Origin: Achatina immaculata
Lineage: Eukaryota > Mollusca > Gastropoda > Stylommatophora > Achatinidae
Reading direction: 5' to 3'
DNA length: 64,000 nucleotides
Assembly: GCA_009760885.1 (NCBI GenBank)
Contig: CM019719.1
Location: forward strand, 32,180,084 to 32,244,083
Shown: positions 62,415-64,000 of the stretch, piece by piece
Layout: each line of letters begins with the position of its first letter
How positions within the stretch are numbered: position 1 is the stretch's first letter
The notes under the pieces: generated by a model
Databases searched by the model: none
What the model saw: the letters and a program-made list of their open reading frames with translations, nothing else
What the model was told of the DNA's origin: nothing
Translations under genes and position numbers: made by a program

Positions 62415-62532
62415 CTTGTGAAAAATATAAAAAAAAAAATTGGCATGGCTTTAATTTCACAACAGAAACTGAAATAAATAAAAAAATTAATAAGAAGATG
62501 GTTTAAAGTAGTGATTACAATGTATACATATA

Positions 62533-62591
<59 letters not shown>

Positions 62592-64000
62592 AGGATCTCT
62601 CAGTAATTACTTACTTGAAGTTTTTTTGGTAGGTCAGGTCTTCTAAAAAAAGATATAACATAAGCCTATATGGATGGTTCAAGACTTTCTTTATTTTCAA
62701 TGGTGCACCCAAACTACAATCATCAAACTCCCCCAATTGAGAGGAATACATTAAGCCCAACCTCAAAAGAACCACACTGTGGTGTCATAACAACCTGTCA
62801 GGAGTTCTGATTAAAAAAAAAAAATACAGTTTTGATACGCCTGCGTTCACGGACCATGATAACAATGGTATTTCTAGTAGGCTGATCCCAGCTTCTGGCT
62901 ATGTTGAAAAAAAAAACCAAAAACAAAAGCATCACATTGTAACAGAATATAGGTGCGCAAGAATGCTGCACGAGATCTGTGTGATACCGAATGCTGGTTT
63001 GAAAAAAAAAAAAGGGTGATGTAATGATGCAACTAAAAGTTTCAGTTAAGTTTCGAAAGGGAGTCTTGGAAAGACCATGGTAGTGGCTGGTTGCACGAGC
63101 TGTTGTAGGATGTAGCTGTGTTTTCATCTGACCTGTTTGCTCTGCAAGGACGGAGAGACTGATGGTGTCTCAATTCCTCGTGTTCTTGCCTCCTGGTGTA
63201 TGCCAATTAGCCATGTGGTTATGTTTTATTTTGTTTGGCCTACCACTGCCACGTTACTCAATGTACTTCAGCCATTATTGAACTTCATCATCATCATCAT
63301 CATCATACATTAAATGCCTGGTGTGTTCTGATGGATGGTTTTGCTTAGTGCTATCTGTTGACTGTTCTACACTGATGTGTGATCTTCTGCCAGGGTACCT
63401 GTGAAGTGTTTGTCTTTCAGGACTTGTGTGCTGCAGACTGTGACTTTGTGTAGGTACTGAGAAAAAAAAAACTCAATCTCACATGGAACAGGTAAAACAT
63501 GGACACAGAATTTCACAATTTGTGTTTTTTTTCCGATATTCTGCTATCATGAATGAGAATAATGAAATCTTTTCTCTTCATGTTTAAACAGAATCACAGT
63601 TTATTAAAACATTTCTATGTATCACAGAATTTAAACTGTACACTTGTAATAAACTTCTTTTGTGTGTTAATTATGCTGGTATTGTAAGAAAGTTATGTGA
63701 CATGTGACATTACCTGACACTGTAACCATTATGGCATAACAAAAATCAATAATGATTGCGCCAATTCTATTTTTACCACCTTTTTTTTTTTTTTTTCAGC
63801 ATCTGCCAATGACGAAACATTTCACGGCTGTCACTGAATTGTCCTCTCAACACTTAATGGTATATAATGAAGGAGATGAGACAAGACAATAAGTGTCCAA
63901 AGTTCTTCATGAGAGCAGGATCTTAGAAATGGCATACAAATCCTTCAGTTCTAAAATTTTGTCTTTATATTTCAGTATCTGCCAAAATAATTTTCAGTTT
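62415..64000. other. WDR90 intron upstream of e1; no DUF667 exon visible
   Basis: Both strands were scanned for CFAP20/DUF667 motifs; none seen. A (CAT)n run lies at 63283-63306. The 109-codon minus ORF at 62798-63127 has no family signal. Confidence 0.6.
62536..62585. repeat. (TA)n microsatellite
   Basis: About 25 uninterrupted TA units, 120 bases upstream of the e1 acceptor in gene direction. Confidence 0.95.

Noticed and set aside
60600..60860. tRNA gene near GGTTCAGTCCC
   Set aside because: Only a B-box-like segment is present and the flanks match a SINE body.
63900..63986. Possible extra upstream WDR90 exon after TTTTGGCAG
   Set aside because: The minus frame (ILKYKDKILELKDLYAIS) is open for only 23 codons, has no family motif and no convincing donor.

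Overview
The window looks like animal nuclear DNA, most likely from a mollusc and probably a gastropod. It is AT-rich, has small exons in long introns with GT/AG borders, and is filled with fossil non-LTR retrotransposons, Penelope-like and hAT debris, tRNA-derived SINEs and minisatellites. The species call is an inference from repeat style; the intron-exon gene structure is direct evidence for a eukaryote.

One host gene occupies essentially the whole window on the minus strand: the orthologue of WDR90/POC16, a centriole inner-wall and ciliary-base protein built from an N-terminal CFAP20-like (DUF667) domain followed by many WD40 repeats. I could chain 38 exons from 62414 down to 1. Every junction keeps the reading frame, and the chain gives about 4.72 kb of coding sequence (about 1,575 codons). 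The exons encoding the DUF667 domain lie beyond 64000. The last few dozen codons lie to the left of base 1.

Layout, in gene order from right to left: 62.4-57.7 kb, end of the N-terminal part and linker; 57.0-31.0 kb, the first group of WD40 repeats (GFGG start, GHTDK, SDDGSLRLW, IRVWDFETL, IKIWDY); 29.7-25.3 kb, a Ser/Pro-rich linker that includes a 29-bp microexon; 23.7-0.05 kb, the second group of WD40 repeats.

The introns hold at least five non-LTR retrotransposon families (called A to E here), two Penelope-like GIY-YIG fossils, hAT transposase and hAT-type MITE fossils, a mariner C-terminus, two SINE families, a dispersed ~300-bp family I do not recognise, a ~700-bp repeat present as an inverted pair at 34.8 and 55.2 kb, a short-period foldback element, and about a dozen tandem arrays. 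No second host gene, functional tRNA/rRNA, CRISPR or operon is visible. I see no convincing new multi-gene system. The most unusual items are a hammerhead-ribozyme-like motif at 30.64 kb, the inverted repeat pair enclosing twelve exons, a SINE with a multiplied tRNA head, and a foldback element apparently splitting a LINE fossil.
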